Below, piece by piece: positions 1 through 7,102 of a stretch of DNA of 33,733 bases (the stretch's first letter is position 1; the number at the start of each line of letters is the position of its first letter). The position numbers and the translations under genes were made by a program. This stretch comes from JBEBSD01 sp040394475 (GTDB lineage: Bacteria; Bacteroidota; Bacteroidia; Cytophagales; Spirosomataceae): positions 1 to 33,733 of the forward strand of contig JBEBSD010000065.1 in the NCBI GenBank assembly GCA_040394475.1, given 5' to 3'. The notes under the pieces are model-generated. The model did not search any database and had not been told where the DNA came from. It saw only the letters and a list, made by a program, of their open reading frames with translations.

Positions 1-60
1 AACTCATAACTCATAACTCATAACTCATAACTCATAACTCATAACTCATAACTCATAACT
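1..60. repeat. Heptanucleotide tandem repeat, 8 copies
   Basis: Eight perfect copies of AACTCAT (ATGAGTT on the minus strand) occupy 1-56, followed by a partial unit at 57-60. The array begins at the first base of the window, so its true length is unknown. It lies just downstream of the MFS transporter stop codon. The unit resembles the degenerate 7-nt units AGGTGTT at 3015 and AGGGGTT at 19299. I see no coding function. Confidence 0.95.
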
Positions 61-83
61 CCGAAACCGGGTGCGGAAAACCG

Positions 84-1322
84 TCATTTCCTGACGACAA
101 TCACCGTGATGAGGGTAGCCAGTAACACTGCGGCGCTCATCAGGATAAAAGACGCATCGAAATTGCCCGTTACTCCCTGAAGATACCCAACTAGGTAAGC
201 GCCAATAAAAGATCCAAGTGCCCCCATGCTGTTGATCAGGCCCAGTGCGCCCCCGGCTACATTTTTGGGGAGAATGTCGGTGATGACCGCAAAGAAAGGG
301 CCGTAAGGAGCGTAGAGCGCCCCTCCGGCGATCGTCAGCAAAACGAAGGAAAGCCAGAAATGATCGTTGCCCAGCCAATAGGCTCCGAACAGCGCCAGCG
401 CTGCCACCAGTAAAAATGGCCAGATGAACACCCCACGGTTCAACGTTTTGTCGGAATAATAAGAAGCAAAAAGCATGGCCATGATAGCCAGGACATAGGG
501 AACGGAGGCGAGCCAGCCTGTGGTAACAATATCCATATCAGGGGCAGCCCGGATAATGGAAGGCAGCCACATCACAAACCCGTAAACACCCAGGCTCCAG
601 AGCAGGTATTGCAGGCAGAGAAGGATTACGGGGAGGGAACGAAAGGCCTGACTGTAGTTTTTCACAGGCCTGATGCCGGCCTGCTCGGCTTGAAGGCGGG
701 TTTCGACGGCGGCTATTTCTTCCCGGGTCAGCCAGCCGGCTTGAGCGGGTTTCTCATCGATCAGCCGCCACCAGATAAACGCCCAGACTATTCCGGGAAG
801 CCCCTGGAGAATAAACATCCAGCGCCAGCCCATGGCGTCAATCAAGTAGCCGGAAAGCACCGACATCCAGAGTACGGTCACCGGGTTGCCCAGTATCAGG
901 AAAGTATTGGCGCGTGATCGTTCTTCTTTGGTGAACCACTGGCTGAGCAGGATCAGCATGGCGGGCATGACAGCACTTTCCACAACACCCAGTAAAAAGC
1001 GGATAACAATGAGTGCCTGCACATTGCTGACCATCCCCGTTGCCGCGGCCAGGACGCTCCAGAAAATAAGGGACCAGAAGATCAGTTTTTTGGCACTGCG
1101 ATGAGCGGCATAATGGGCGCCCGGAATCTGGAAGAAAAAGTACCCGAGGAAAAAGAGCGAGCCGAGGAGTGAGGACATTTCCTTGGTAATCCCCAGGTCT
1201 TCGGTCATCCCGCCGGCAGCCGCAAAACCGAAATTGGCACGATCAAGGTAAGCCAGGCTATACGTGATAAAAGCAATCGGGATAATCCGGTACCAGCGCT
1301 TGGGAGCAAGGAGGCGGCTCAT
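84..1322 (-). CDS. MFS transporter, anion:cation symporter-like
   Basis: This 412-residue inner-membrane protein has about 12 hydrophobic segments and a hydrophilic central loop near residues 190-225, the normal size and topology of the major facilitator superfamily. The first helix carries the 'LAYLDRANFGFA' signature typical of the anion:cation symporter group (hexuronate, tartrate, galactonate and phthalate-like transporters), followed by a conserved 'FFLGYFFFQIPG' second helix. By family analogy it would import a small organic anion with protons; the substrate cannot be read from the sequence. It starts only 7 bp after the stop of the alpha/beta hydrolase, so the two are almost certainly one transcript, and an ester or lactone hydrolysis product is a plausible cargo (inference). 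No strong terminator is visible; a 5-bp stem overlaps the stop codon and a 7-nt tandem repeat follows. Confidence 0.9.
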   Translation of the reverse strand: MSRLLAPKRWYRIIPIAFITYSLAYLDRANFGFAAAGGMTEDLGITKEMSSLLGSLFFLGYFFFQIPGAHYAAHRSAKKLIFWSLIFWSVLAAATGMVSNVQALIVIRFLLGVVESAVMPAMLILLSQWFTKEERSRANTFLILGNPVTVLWMSVLSGYLIDAMGWRWMFILQGLPGIVWAFIWWRLIDEKPAQAGWLTREEIAAVETRLQAEQAGIRPVKNYSQAFRSLPVILLCLQYLLWSLGVYGFVMWLPSIIRAAPDMDIVTTGWLASVPYVLAIMAMLFASYYSDKTLNRGVFIWPFLLVAALALFGAYWLGNDHFWLSFVLLTIAGGALYAPYGPFFAVITDILPKNVAGGALGLINSMGALGSFIGAYLVGYLQGVTGNFDASFILMSAAVLLATLITVIVVRK

Positions 1323-1329
1323 GGCAGGG

Positions 1330-2154
1330 TTATAACTTTAATTCCTTTAAAATCCGTAACGTCAGTTCATATCCGGGAACAGCCATTCCTCCGTGATCAA
1401 AGCCGTCAAGTTCGTATAGGAAGGTCCGTTTATTGCCCGCCACTTTCATCATCCGGTGAAAGTACGCGTTTTCTTCGTAACGCCCCAGCATTTCTATCTC
1501 CCTTCCGCCGGTGATCAGGTAAAAGGGGGCCGTATCCGCCCTGACATGGTAGAGCGGTGCGTACGGATCTACAATGGGTTGGGTTTCGGTGTAGCCCATT
1601 TCTTTACGGATGGTAAAATGGGTAACGGTATGTCCGCTGAAAGGAATATACGCCGCCAGTTGATCCGGATCCAGACCGTGACGGGCCAGGTAGGATTTAT
1701 CAAGCCCGACCATACTGGCCAGGTAGCCACCTGCTGAATGCCCGGATACGACTATTTTATTGGTAGATCCCCCGTATTTTCCGATGTTTTTGACTACCCA
1801 TGCTACTGCAGCGGCAGCATCTTCGAGGTAGGCCGGGCTCTTGACGTGTGGGTGCAGGCGGTAATTGGCCGCTACGACACAGAACCCTTTGGCCTTCCAT
1901 TGTTCGGGGATGAACTTATCGCCGCCCGTAATACCGCCGCCGTGAAACCAGATGATGGTGGTAAAATCCTTTGTATTTTCCGGATAATAGATATCCAGTA
2001 GGCACCGCTCCTTCATATAATCCGTCAGGCCCGCTTCCGTGCGGTAAAGAATGTCTTTCTGAAGTTGGTAGGTGACTGGTGCTTTTTGGGCGATACCAGT
2101 CGTAAAGACAAGCTGCAGAAGCAGCAGCAAACAAAGATTATCCCGGGTTCTCAT
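1330..2154 (-). CDS. Exported alpha/beta hydrolase (esterase-like)
   Basis: This 274-residue protein has a signal peptide (hydrophobic residues about 8-20, likely cleavage after 'GIAQ') and is probably periplasmic. The alpha/beta hydrolase core shows the oxyanion-hole motif HGGG at 71-74, the nucleophile elbow G-H-S-A-G around Ser140 and a candidate catalytic His253 in 'FDHGG'. The pattern fits the BD-FAE/esterase-lipase group related to carboxylesterases and feruloyl or acetyl-xylan esterases. The substrate is unknown. It precedes the MFS transporter by 7 bp, suggesting that it releases a product that the transporter takes up. The start codon at 2152-2154 gives a normal signal peptide. A near copy of its first nine codons lies upstream at 2403-2429, so the original leader may have been disrupted (see findings). 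Confidence 0.88.
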   Translation of the reverse strand: MRTRDNLCLLLLLQLVFTTGIAQKAPVTYQLQKDILYRTEAGLTDYMKERCLLDIYYPENTKDFTTIIWFHGGGITGGDKFIPEQWKAKGFCVVAANYRLHPHVKSPAYLEDAAAAVAWVVKNIGKYGGSTNKIVVSGHSAGGYLASMVGLDKSYLARHGLDPDQLAAYIPFSGHTVTHFTIRKEMGYTETQPIVDPYAPLYHVRADTAPFYLITGGREIEMLGRYEENAYFHRMMKVAGNKRTFLYELDGFDHGGMAVPGYELTLRILKELKL

Positions 2155-2222
2155 GGGGCTTACTTGTATAAGTTAGATAAGTTTCAATGTCACATTTACC
2201 GTCCAACCGCCGATTACTTATA

Positions 2223-2403
2223 GCCGCTTAACTGTCCTAACAAGCCGCTTTCGGGCTGGTACGGAGGTGGTCTGTGAAGACACAGACCACGGTGTCAGTA
2301 CCGATAGCTGATGGCCGAAAACCGATTGCCGCTGAACTGTCCATACAAGCCGCTTTCGGGCCGGTAGGGAGGTGGTCTGTGAAGACACAGACCACGGTGT
2401 CAG
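2223..2403. repeat. Two direct 76-bp repeats with a perfect 10-bp hairpin
   Basis: Copies at 2223-2298 and 2328-2403 have the same length, a period of 105 bp and only a handful of differences. Each contains a perfect inverted repeat, GTGGTCTGTG and CACAGACCAC around an AAGA loop (2267-2290 and 2372-2395). The 29-bp spacer is not repeated. Together with flanking sequence they fill most of the 338-bp gap between the hydrolase start (2154) and the next stop codon (2493). The core GGTCTGTGA(A/G)GA reappears in a different inverted repeat at 19401-19438, which suggests a dispersed intergenic repeat family. The minus-strand reading frame across it merely repeats a peptide and is not a gene. Confidence 0.92.
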
Positions 2404-2429
2404 AAACAAAGATAATCCCGGATTTTCAT
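2403..2429 (-). other. Duplicated fragment of the hydrolase 5' end
   Basis: On the minus strand this segment matches the first 27 nt of the hydrolase gene (2154 down to 2128) at 23 of 27 positions, including the ATG. It would encode M-K-I-R-D-Y-L-C-F, against M-R-T-R-D-N-L-C-L in the intact gene, and then hits a stop immediately at the repeat boundary (base 2403 is the last base of the second 76-bp repeat). An AT-rich leader-like stretch lies upstream. It looks like a remnant start separated from its reading frame by the palindromic repeats; chance similarity cannot be excluded at this length. Confidence 0.5.
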
Positions 2430-2492
2430 AATTGATTTTCAATATTTTATTTGCCTTCTGATCCAATCCAACAGTAACGGCGATCGTCGCAC

Positions 2493-2942
2493 CTATTCCG
2501 GAAGACGGGTGGCGTGACGGGCGAGGAGGAGCCATTTGCCGTCTTGTTTTTGCCAGACCTGCAACACCCGCAGCCTTGCTTTGCCGGGTTCTTTTCCCAC
2601 ATCGTGGGTGTCGCCCGTCAGATCATGCCGGACAATAGCAGTATTGCCCGAGAGATCGATAGTCTGATTAGTAAGTTCCATGTTGAGGAAATTGAATTTG
2701 CCTGAAACAATGGATCCGATACAGGTGTTTTTATCTTCCACCAGCCCATTGGAATGTCCGTAGGTAACCTTAGGAGCCATCAGATTATCCAGAACAGACT
2801 CTTCGGGATCGACGAGATTGGTACGTAAAACTTCCACAGCACTAGCGACTTCTTCCTGATCCTGAGCAGAATGGTCGGGGTTAGCCGGGTCGCAGCTTGT
2901 GAGCACAACGATTCCGGATAACAGCATAAAAAGGTATTTCAT
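2493..2942 (-). CDS. Lipoprotein with SnoaL/DUF4440-like (NTF2) fold
   Basis: This 149-residue protein begins with a short lipoprotein signal peptide; the lipobox LTSC places the acylated cysteine at residue 17. The mature part has the layout of a DUF4440/SnoaL-like NTF2 domain: an N-terminal helix ('EEVASAVEVLRTNLV'), a loop with 'LMAPKVTYGHSNG', and strands ending in 'VLQVWQKQDGKWLLLARHATR', the usual C-terminal strand pair of this family. Such domains act as small-ligand-binding or catalytic cones, but most DUF4440 proteins have no known reaction, so no function is assigned. Its stop at 2493 borders the repeat region. A 196-bp gap with a strong hairpin separates it from the PKD lipoprotein gene upstream, so it is probably transcribed on its own. 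Confidence 0.75.
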   Translation of the reverse strand: MKYLFMLLSGIVVLTSCDPANPDHSAQDQEEVASAVEVLRTNLVDPEESVLDNLMAPKVTYGHSNGLVEDKNTCIGSIVSGKFNFLNMELTNQTIDLSGNTAIVRHDLTGDTHDVGKEPGKARLRVLQVWQKQDGKWLLLARHATRLPE

Positions 2943-3014
2943 GAATTGTTTTTGGTTAGTTACCTAGTAAAGTAAAAGTGCGTGTATTCCTAATGATACG
3001 GCAAGCAGGGAAAT

Positions 3015-3056
3015 AGGTGTTAGGTGTTAGGGAATAGGTGTTGGCTGTTGGTGCGG
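3015..3056. repeat. Degenerate heptamer array (AGGTGTT type)
   Basis: Read in 7-nt steps from 3015, the sequence is AGGTGTT, AGGTGTT, AGGGAAT, AGGTGTT, GGCTGTT and a last diverged unit. The 15-mer GTTAGGGAATAGGTG at 3026-3040 recurs exactly at 19317-19331 in a second array. The array sits in the 196-bp intergenic space between two minus-strand genes. Confidence 0.8.
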
Positions 3057-3086
3057 CCGGTGGTGATAGTATGGGGTGGGGGGGAA

Positions 3087-3127
3087 GCGGGGCAACGGCG
3101 ATTTGCCGGTTGCCCCGCAGTTTTTTT
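3087..3127. terminator. Strong GC-rich hairpin, probable terminator
   Basis: GCGGGGCAAC at 3087-3096 pairs perfectly with GTTGCCCCGC at 3109-3118, and the inner GGC/GCC can add three pairs with one bulge. Seven T residues follow at 3121-3127 on the + strand. It lies 20 bp beyond the stop of the minus-strand PKD lipoprotein gene (3139), so by position it should terminate that gene. The T-run, however, is oriented for + strand transcription, and on the minus strand a C-rich tract follows instead. It may insulate in both directions. Confidence 0.55.
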
Positions 3128-3138
3128 CCGGCAGGGAT

Positions 3139-4593
3139 CTATTCTCTTAATAAATTGGCTTGCTGGTTCCCTTCGAATGTGTTTGCCGTTTCAAAATCTG
3201 CATTGATGCTGGCCTGGTAATTGACGAAAACACCGTAACCGCCGCTTTTATTGATTTTGCTGTTGCGGATGGAGAAAGCAGCGTTGGTTCCGTACACCGC
3301 AATGTTGGCCTTTTTCCCGGATACCAGCGCAATGCTCCCTGCACCGGAAACTTCGGCGTATTCGATCGTATTGACATTGCTGGGAGAATAGCAGATGAGT
3401 CCTTTCCAATAGCCTGCCGCAGGCTGGGCGCCTCTGATCCGGATGGAATCAGCAGCAGTGCCTTTCGCCTCAAAGCGGGCGTCTGCTGTGACGACAATGT
3501 TCCCGTCACGTTCTACTTCCAGCAGAGTGCCGGGAGCCAGTTTTAAATGGGCGTTAATAGTCAGCACGCCATGGATCCGGTAGGCGGTTTCTTCATCCAG
3601 CCGGTTCCAGGTGACAATACCATCAGGATTCAGAATAGATGAAAGAATGTCGACGGTATTGCGGCCATTGTGATAGGCAAAGGAAGAACCCGCATCGATT
3701 TTTGCTGCGTTGTCTGCATCCACCGCCAGGCCGGATAGCGTATTGTGCATAAAATCATTGTGCGCGAAGTTCCTGAACCCGGCGCCCGGTTGCAGGTAGA
3801 CTCCGTATCCGTCGTTGTGGATAAAGCTGCTGTTGCGCAGGCTAAGCTGTGCTTTTTCTCCTCCGTTCAGCAACAAACCGGCTTTAATGGTAGCGTCTAA
3901 TGCCTTGCTTCCGGCATATTCCACCATGACATGATCCAGTTCATTGGCCGAACTGGCCGACCGGATAAGGATCCCGCTCCAGAAACCTTTGGTGGATTCC
4001 ATCCCTGTGAACCGGATGGGATCACCGGTAGTTCCCACCGCTTTGATCATCCCGTCGGCTGCAATTTCCAAACGTTTGTCCCGGGCAACCGCGATCACCA
4101 CTCCCGGTTCTATTTGTAGCTCGGCGCGTACCAGCACGTCGGAAAGAATCACATAATCCGGAAAATCAGGGTTGGAGATCCGGTTGACTAATACCGTGGG
4201 GATGTTGACGGGGCCGGTCAGCTCCAGTGGTTGTGAAACAGTCGCTTTGATCAATACGTTATCGCGGGCCTTGCCGCGTGCATTTTCGATGCTTATTTCG
4301 ACGGTGTATTCACCGGCCTTATCGGGGATAAAGGTGGGTTTGGCGGTAGTCGGGTGTGTAAGGGTGGCGGCGCTGCCCTGCGGAATGCCCGTAAAGGACC
4401 AGCTATAGGTAAATGGCTTTCCTTCCGGATCAGAGGAGTCGCTGCCGTCGAGCTGCACGGACTCCCCGACAAGGACCTCCTGAGGAGGGCCGGCTTTGGC
4501 GATCAACGCCTGCTGGGGAGTTGCTGGTTCTTTTTCCTTGCAGCTCCAGCATAGAAGTAAAAAATAGGGCAGCAGTAGCAGGCGCATGGTCAT
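3139..4593 (-). CDS. Surface lipoprotein: PKD domain plus two beta-helix repeats
   Basis: I place the start at the ATG at 4593 (484 residues), because it gives a compact lipoprotein signal peptide with lipobox CWSC (acylated Cys18). An upstream ATG at 4635 would add 14 residues ahead of it. Residues about 30-125 form a PKD/Ig-like domain ('SVQLDGSDSSDPEGKPFTYSW'-type start, 'GEYTVEISIENARGKA' end). The rest is a right-handed beta-helix made of two homologous halves, each with the pattern 'I.PG..L.V..D..I...A.G...A.GT..D.IR..G....G.W.G', then an 'EYA.V..AGS' strand and an 'IRNS.I....GYGV' turn. Such proteins bind carbohydrate or cell-surface ligands; no catalytic residues are evident. It starts 75 bp after the small basic exported protein and may share its promoter. 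Confidence 0.82.
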   Translation of the reverse strand: MTMRLLLLPYFLLLCWSCKEKEPATPQQALIAKAGPPQEVLVGESVQLDGSDSSDPEGKPFTYSWSFTGIPQGSAATLTHPTTAKPTFIPDKAGEYTVEISIENARGKARDNVLIKATVSQPLELTGPVNIPTVLVNRISNPDFPDYVILSDVLVRAELQIEPGVVIAVARDKRLEIAADGMIKAVGTTGDPIRFTGMESTKGFWSGILIRSASSANELDHVMVEYAGSKALDATIKAGLLLNGGEKAQLSLRNSSFIHNDGYGVYLQPGAGFRNFAHNDFMHNTLSGLAVDADNAAKIDAGSSFAYHNGRNTVDILSSILNPDGIVTWNRLDEETAYRIHGVLTINAHLKLAPGTLLEVERDGNIVVTADARFEAKGTAADSIRIRGAQPAAGYWKGLICYSPSNVNTIEYAEVSGAGSIALVSGKKANIAVYGTNAAFSIRNSKINKSGGYGVFVNYQASINADFETANTFEGNQQANLLRE

Positions 4594-4668
4594 TTTGTTT
4601 TGAGTTATGGGTGAAAAATGGAGAATGGATAGCATAATGAGTGGATGGATATGTCGAATAGCCGGAAC

Positions 4669-4944
4669 TTAACGGGTTGTTGATGCAGCGAGCTTCCCGG
4701 TCTGATGTGCAGCCTGGACGAGCTGCAGCCGGTTATTCAGCTTTCTTTTTACCGCTTTCCGGCGCAGGGACAGGCGCCCGGGAATCTGCTCGGCGGCCAT
4801 CAGGTTGCCGGAGGCGGTGTAATAGAATACGGTTGTTGCACGGGCTCCCTTTTCATGGGAGGTCATCCAGAACGGTTCCCCGGATGCCGTAGGGGCGAAA
4901 GCAAAGGTGCCGCCAAGCAGCAGCAGGATTATTGTTTTTTTCAT
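4669..4944 (-). CDS. Small basic exported protein, unknown function
   Basis: This 91-residue protein has a clear Sec signal peptide (KK at residues 2-3, hydrophobic core to about residue 17, likely cleavage near 'TASG'). The mature part is short and strongly basic in its second half, with 'LRRKAVKRKLNNRLQL' near residues 60-75 predicted helical. I do not recognise a family. It has the best promoter match in the window (TACCTTTG at 4968-4975, 24 nt upstream) and is followed by the PKD lipoprotein gene 75 bp on, so the two may be co-transcribed. The consensus promoter, signal peptide and normal codon pattern argue that it is real despite its size. Confidence 0.7.
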   Translation of the reverse strand: MKKTIILLLLGGTFAFAPTASGEPFWMTSHEKGARATTVFYYTASGNLMAAEQIPGRLSLRRKAVKRKLNNRLQLVQAAHQTGKLAASTTR

Positions 4945-4967
4945 GGCTGGTTATTGCTAATACCCTA

Positions 4968-4975
4968 CAAAGGTA
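4968..4975 (-). promoter_or_regulatory. Putative Bacteroidota -7 promoter element
   Basis: On the minus strand this reads TACCTTTG, an exact match to the Bacteroidota -7 consensus TAnnTTTG. A T-rich stretch (ATTTTTC) lies about 17-19 nt further upstream, where the -33 TTTG box is expected, though without the G. It is 24 nt ahead of the start of the small basic exported protein gene. It lies between that gene and the AraC-family gene, so it would drive the former independently. Confidence 0.55.
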
Positions 4976-5016
4976 AGAGGCCGGCCCTGTCGAAAAATTG
5001 TATAAAATCGGATAGT

Positions 5017-5829
5017 TCAGGGGTGCTGGTGAAGTCCGAATACCCGGAAATCACCCAAAGGTTTGAGGTCCCGGAAGAGCTGCCGGGGGGATTGCCCGGT
5101 ATAGGTTTTTACTTCGCGGATAAAATGCGCCTGATCGAAATACCCGGAACTGTAGGCTTTTTCTGTAAGCGGCATCTCCGGAGCATGGTGGTAAACCGTT
5201 GCATTGAAGCGAATCAGTGACGCCAGCTTTTTGGCAGTGAGGCCGAGTCCGTTGCGGAACCGCTTTTCCATAAGACTCTGACTGCAATGCAGGTTGTCGG
5301 CCAGCGCTACCATAGAAATACGACCATTGGATTGACGCAGGTAATGGAACGCCCGGGCCAGCAGCGGATCTCGGGTAACAGGGGCGAGGTGGGTCAACAA
5401 AAAGGCCTCGACTTCATGGAGCGCCTGCTGCGGGGTGACGGTGGTGAGAAAGCGCTCTTCCAGCTCCAGGAGCCGCTGGGGAGAGAAGCAGTTATCCAGC
5501 GATAGGGTGGTATTGAAAACATCTCTGAGCGGCAGCCGGAGAAACGCCTCGGAGTGCAGATCGTTGAAATGAATGGTCATCATACGGGAAGGCTGCGGCG
5601 CATAAAACGTTCGGCAGACATCCTGAAAGCCAAAAAAATGATATCGGATTGGCTGGTAGGCGGTATCAGGGGTACGGGTCATCAGTCCGTTACTGTAAAG
5701 CCCCATTACGAGGGAAGTTGCCGGAATTACCTGGCAAGCCGTTCCCGCGGGAAGTTCAATATACGAATAAAACAGGATGTACGGCTGCAGCGCCGGAGAA
5801 GGATAAAGGGTTTGGTGAAAAGTGGTCAT
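5017..5829 (-). CDS. AraC-family transcriptional regulator
   Basis: This 270-residue cytoplasmic DNA-binding protein has an N-terminal sensor part (residues about 1-150) of the DUF6597 kind common in Bacteroidota ('LQPYILFYSYIELP', 'MTIHFNDLHSEAFLRLP'). The C-terminal AraC double helix-turn-helix (about 160-262) shows the first HTH around 'MVALADNLHCSQSLMEKRF' and the family signature 'GYFDQAHFIREVKTYTGQSP'. The ligand is unknown. It stands alone: a terminator of the T9SS cluster lies upstream and the next gene downstream has its own promoter. The target genes cannot be inferred from position alone; the small exported protein and PKD lipoprotein genes are candidates. Confidence 0.9.
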   Translation of the reverse strand: MTTFHQTLYPSPALQPYILFYSYIELPAGTACQVIPATSLVMGLYSNGLMTRTPDTAYQPIRYHFFGFQDVCRTFYAPQPSRMMTIHFNDLHSEAFLRLPLRDVFNTTLSLDNCFSPQRLLELEERFLTTVTPQQALHEVEAFLLTHLAPVTRDPLLARAFHYLRQSNGRISMVALADNLHCSQSLMEKRFRNGLGLTAKKLASLIRFNATVYHHAPEMPLTEKAYSSGYFDQAHFIREVKTYTGQSPRQLFRDLKPLGDFRVFGLHQHP

Positions 5830-5902
5830 TGGTCAGGGTTGGTCGGGATAGCTGTCGTATCGTAAGATGCTCCACCCTTCCAAAGGGTTGGGATGCCTGC
5901 AC

Positions 5903-5938
5903 AAAAAAACCTCCGCCACAATAAAGTGACGGAGGTTT
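5903..5938 (-). terminator. Rho-independent terminator of the T9SS surface cluster
   Basis: AAACCTCCG at 5907-5915 pairs with CGGAGGTTT at 5930-5938, and CAC/GTG adds three pairs after one mismatch around an AATAAA loop. On the minus strand the stem runs into a stretch of seven T residues (A-run 5903-5909 on +). It is 18 bp past the stop of the 360-residue T9SS protein gene and ends that transcription unit. Confidence 0.85.
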
Positions 5939-5956
5939 GTTGAGAAGTGGACAATA

Positions 5957-7039
5957 TTACCGGCTTATGATCACCTTTCTGTAAAGTGTTAAACCGTTAC
6001 TGTGCTCGATCTTCACCTGGTACATTCCGGACGCGACCGTTTGAACCGCAAGCGTTTCCACTTTCCGGGTACCGGCTTTCACCTGTTTCCCAAGGCTGTT
6101 GCCCGACACATTGAACAATTCCAGCGACCGGATGGCATCCGAAGAAGACACTTGCAGGATTTCCGAAGCCGGGTTGGGATAGATCGTCACGTCAGCGCCC
6201 TCCAGCGTCACGCTTTCTATCTGGCTGTGCGCATAGGAGCCGTCAAGGTCGATCATTTTGAGGCGGTAGTACACCGGTTGTCCGGTTGGCGCCTGCGCGT
6301 CGGTAAAGGTATAACCGGCCCCGCTGCGTGACCTGGAGGGAACCGAGCCGATGGTTTCAAACCCGGATTGCGGCTTCAGACTTCTTTCCACATCAAAACG
6401 TTCGAAATTTACCTCTTCGGTGGTGGCCCAGTTCAGCAGGACATTCCGTGCTTCTGTGGTAGCCGTGAAGGAAGCCAACTTAACAGGGAGCGAGGCGCTG
6501 CCAACCGTGATAGGATAGTAAAAGGCATTATTGGCAAAATTCAGATCATTTGCGGAACCAATTGGTGTGACCTGTGTGTTCCAGGCCAACAAAACTTGCC
6601 CGTATCCGGGAGTTGTTCTGGCGGTCTTCGTTGCAAAACTAAGATTCCCTTCCCAATCCGGTGGGATAGTGGTTATATTCTCGTAACGAACTTCGGAGGA
6701 GGGGCCGTCCTCGGTATCGTAAAAATAATAGACCTTCTCCCAGGTTACACCATTGCTTGTGATTTGATCGGGGAGGTCAGCCGGGATGTTAAAATATCCG
6801 AAGCTGGCAATAGACCATCTAACCGTGTTGGTACCGAGTGTCACGGATGAAGTTATAGAAAGACCACTTTGAATATGTACATCATATCCGGTGCCCGGAT
6901 AGATGCCGTTATAGGTGTCGGCGGTTCCATATCTGGAATCTGCAGCCAAGTCTATATTTTGCGAAAAAGCAGCGCCTACAACCCCAAATAGTAAGGTTAA
7001 GCAGGCATATAGCATCGATTTTACTTTTTTGATTTTCAT
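5957..7039 (-). CDS. T9SS-exported protein with type A sorting domain
   Basis: This 360-residue protein has a Sec signal peptide (residues 1-27, ending 'GAAFSQ'), an N-terminal domain of about 150 residues that I do not recognise, and a fibronectin-III-like segment (about 183-280) opening with 'SLPVKLASFTATTEARNVLL' and containing 'NFERFDVERS' and 'VYYRLKMIDLDGS', a standard spacer in T9SS cargo. It ends in a type A C-terminal sorting domain (about 285-360: 'TIYPNPASEILQV', 'GMYQVKIE', 'YRKVIISR'). The protein should cross the outer membrane by type IX secretion and be anchored or released after CTD removal. It starts 63 bp after the giant beta-helix gene and is followed by a strong terminator, so both genes probably form one operon. 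It shares the fibronectin-like/CTD tail with the choice-of-anchor A protein. Confidence 0.88.
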   Translation of the reverse strand: MKIKKVKSMLYACLTLLFGVVGAAFSQNIDLAADSRYGTADTYNGIYPGTGYDVHIQSGLSITSSVTLGTNTVRWSIASFGYFNIPADLPDQITSNGVTWEKVYYFYDTEDGPSSEVRYENITTIPPDWEGNLSFATKTARTTPGYGQVLLAWNTQVTPIGSANDLNFANNAFYYPITVGSASLPVKLASFTATTEARNVLLNWATTEEVNFERFDVERSLKPQSGFETIGSVPSRSRSGAGYTFTDAQAPTGQPVYYRLKMIDLDGSYAHSQIESVTLEGADVTIYPNPASEILQVSSSDAIRSLELFNVSGNSLGKQVKAGTRKVETLAVQTVASGMYQVKIEHSNGLTLYRKVIISR

Positions 7040-7102
7040 AATAACGAAAATTTATACGTTCTTAAAATGGCTCATTTGAGAATAAACACACCTTAATACT
7101 TG

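Noticed and set aside
82..96. Small hairpin at the MFS stop codon as terminator
   Set aside because: The stem is only 5 bp, overlaps the stop codon, and competes with another short pairing; too weak to call.
2223..2403. CRISPR-like array
   Set aside because: Only two copies, 76-bp units with a strong internal hairpin and one 29-bp spacer, and no cas genes nearby.
2218..2535. 105-codon minus-strand frame across the palindromic repeats
   Set aside because: Its repeated peptide is simply the translation of the two 76-bp repeats, and it overlaps the end of the DUF4440-like gene.
3024..3220. Two overlapping 60-codon + strand frames over the hairpin and the PKD gene end
   Set aside because: They cross a low-complexity heptamer array, a terminator-like hairpin and the antisense of a real gene; composition is not protein-like.
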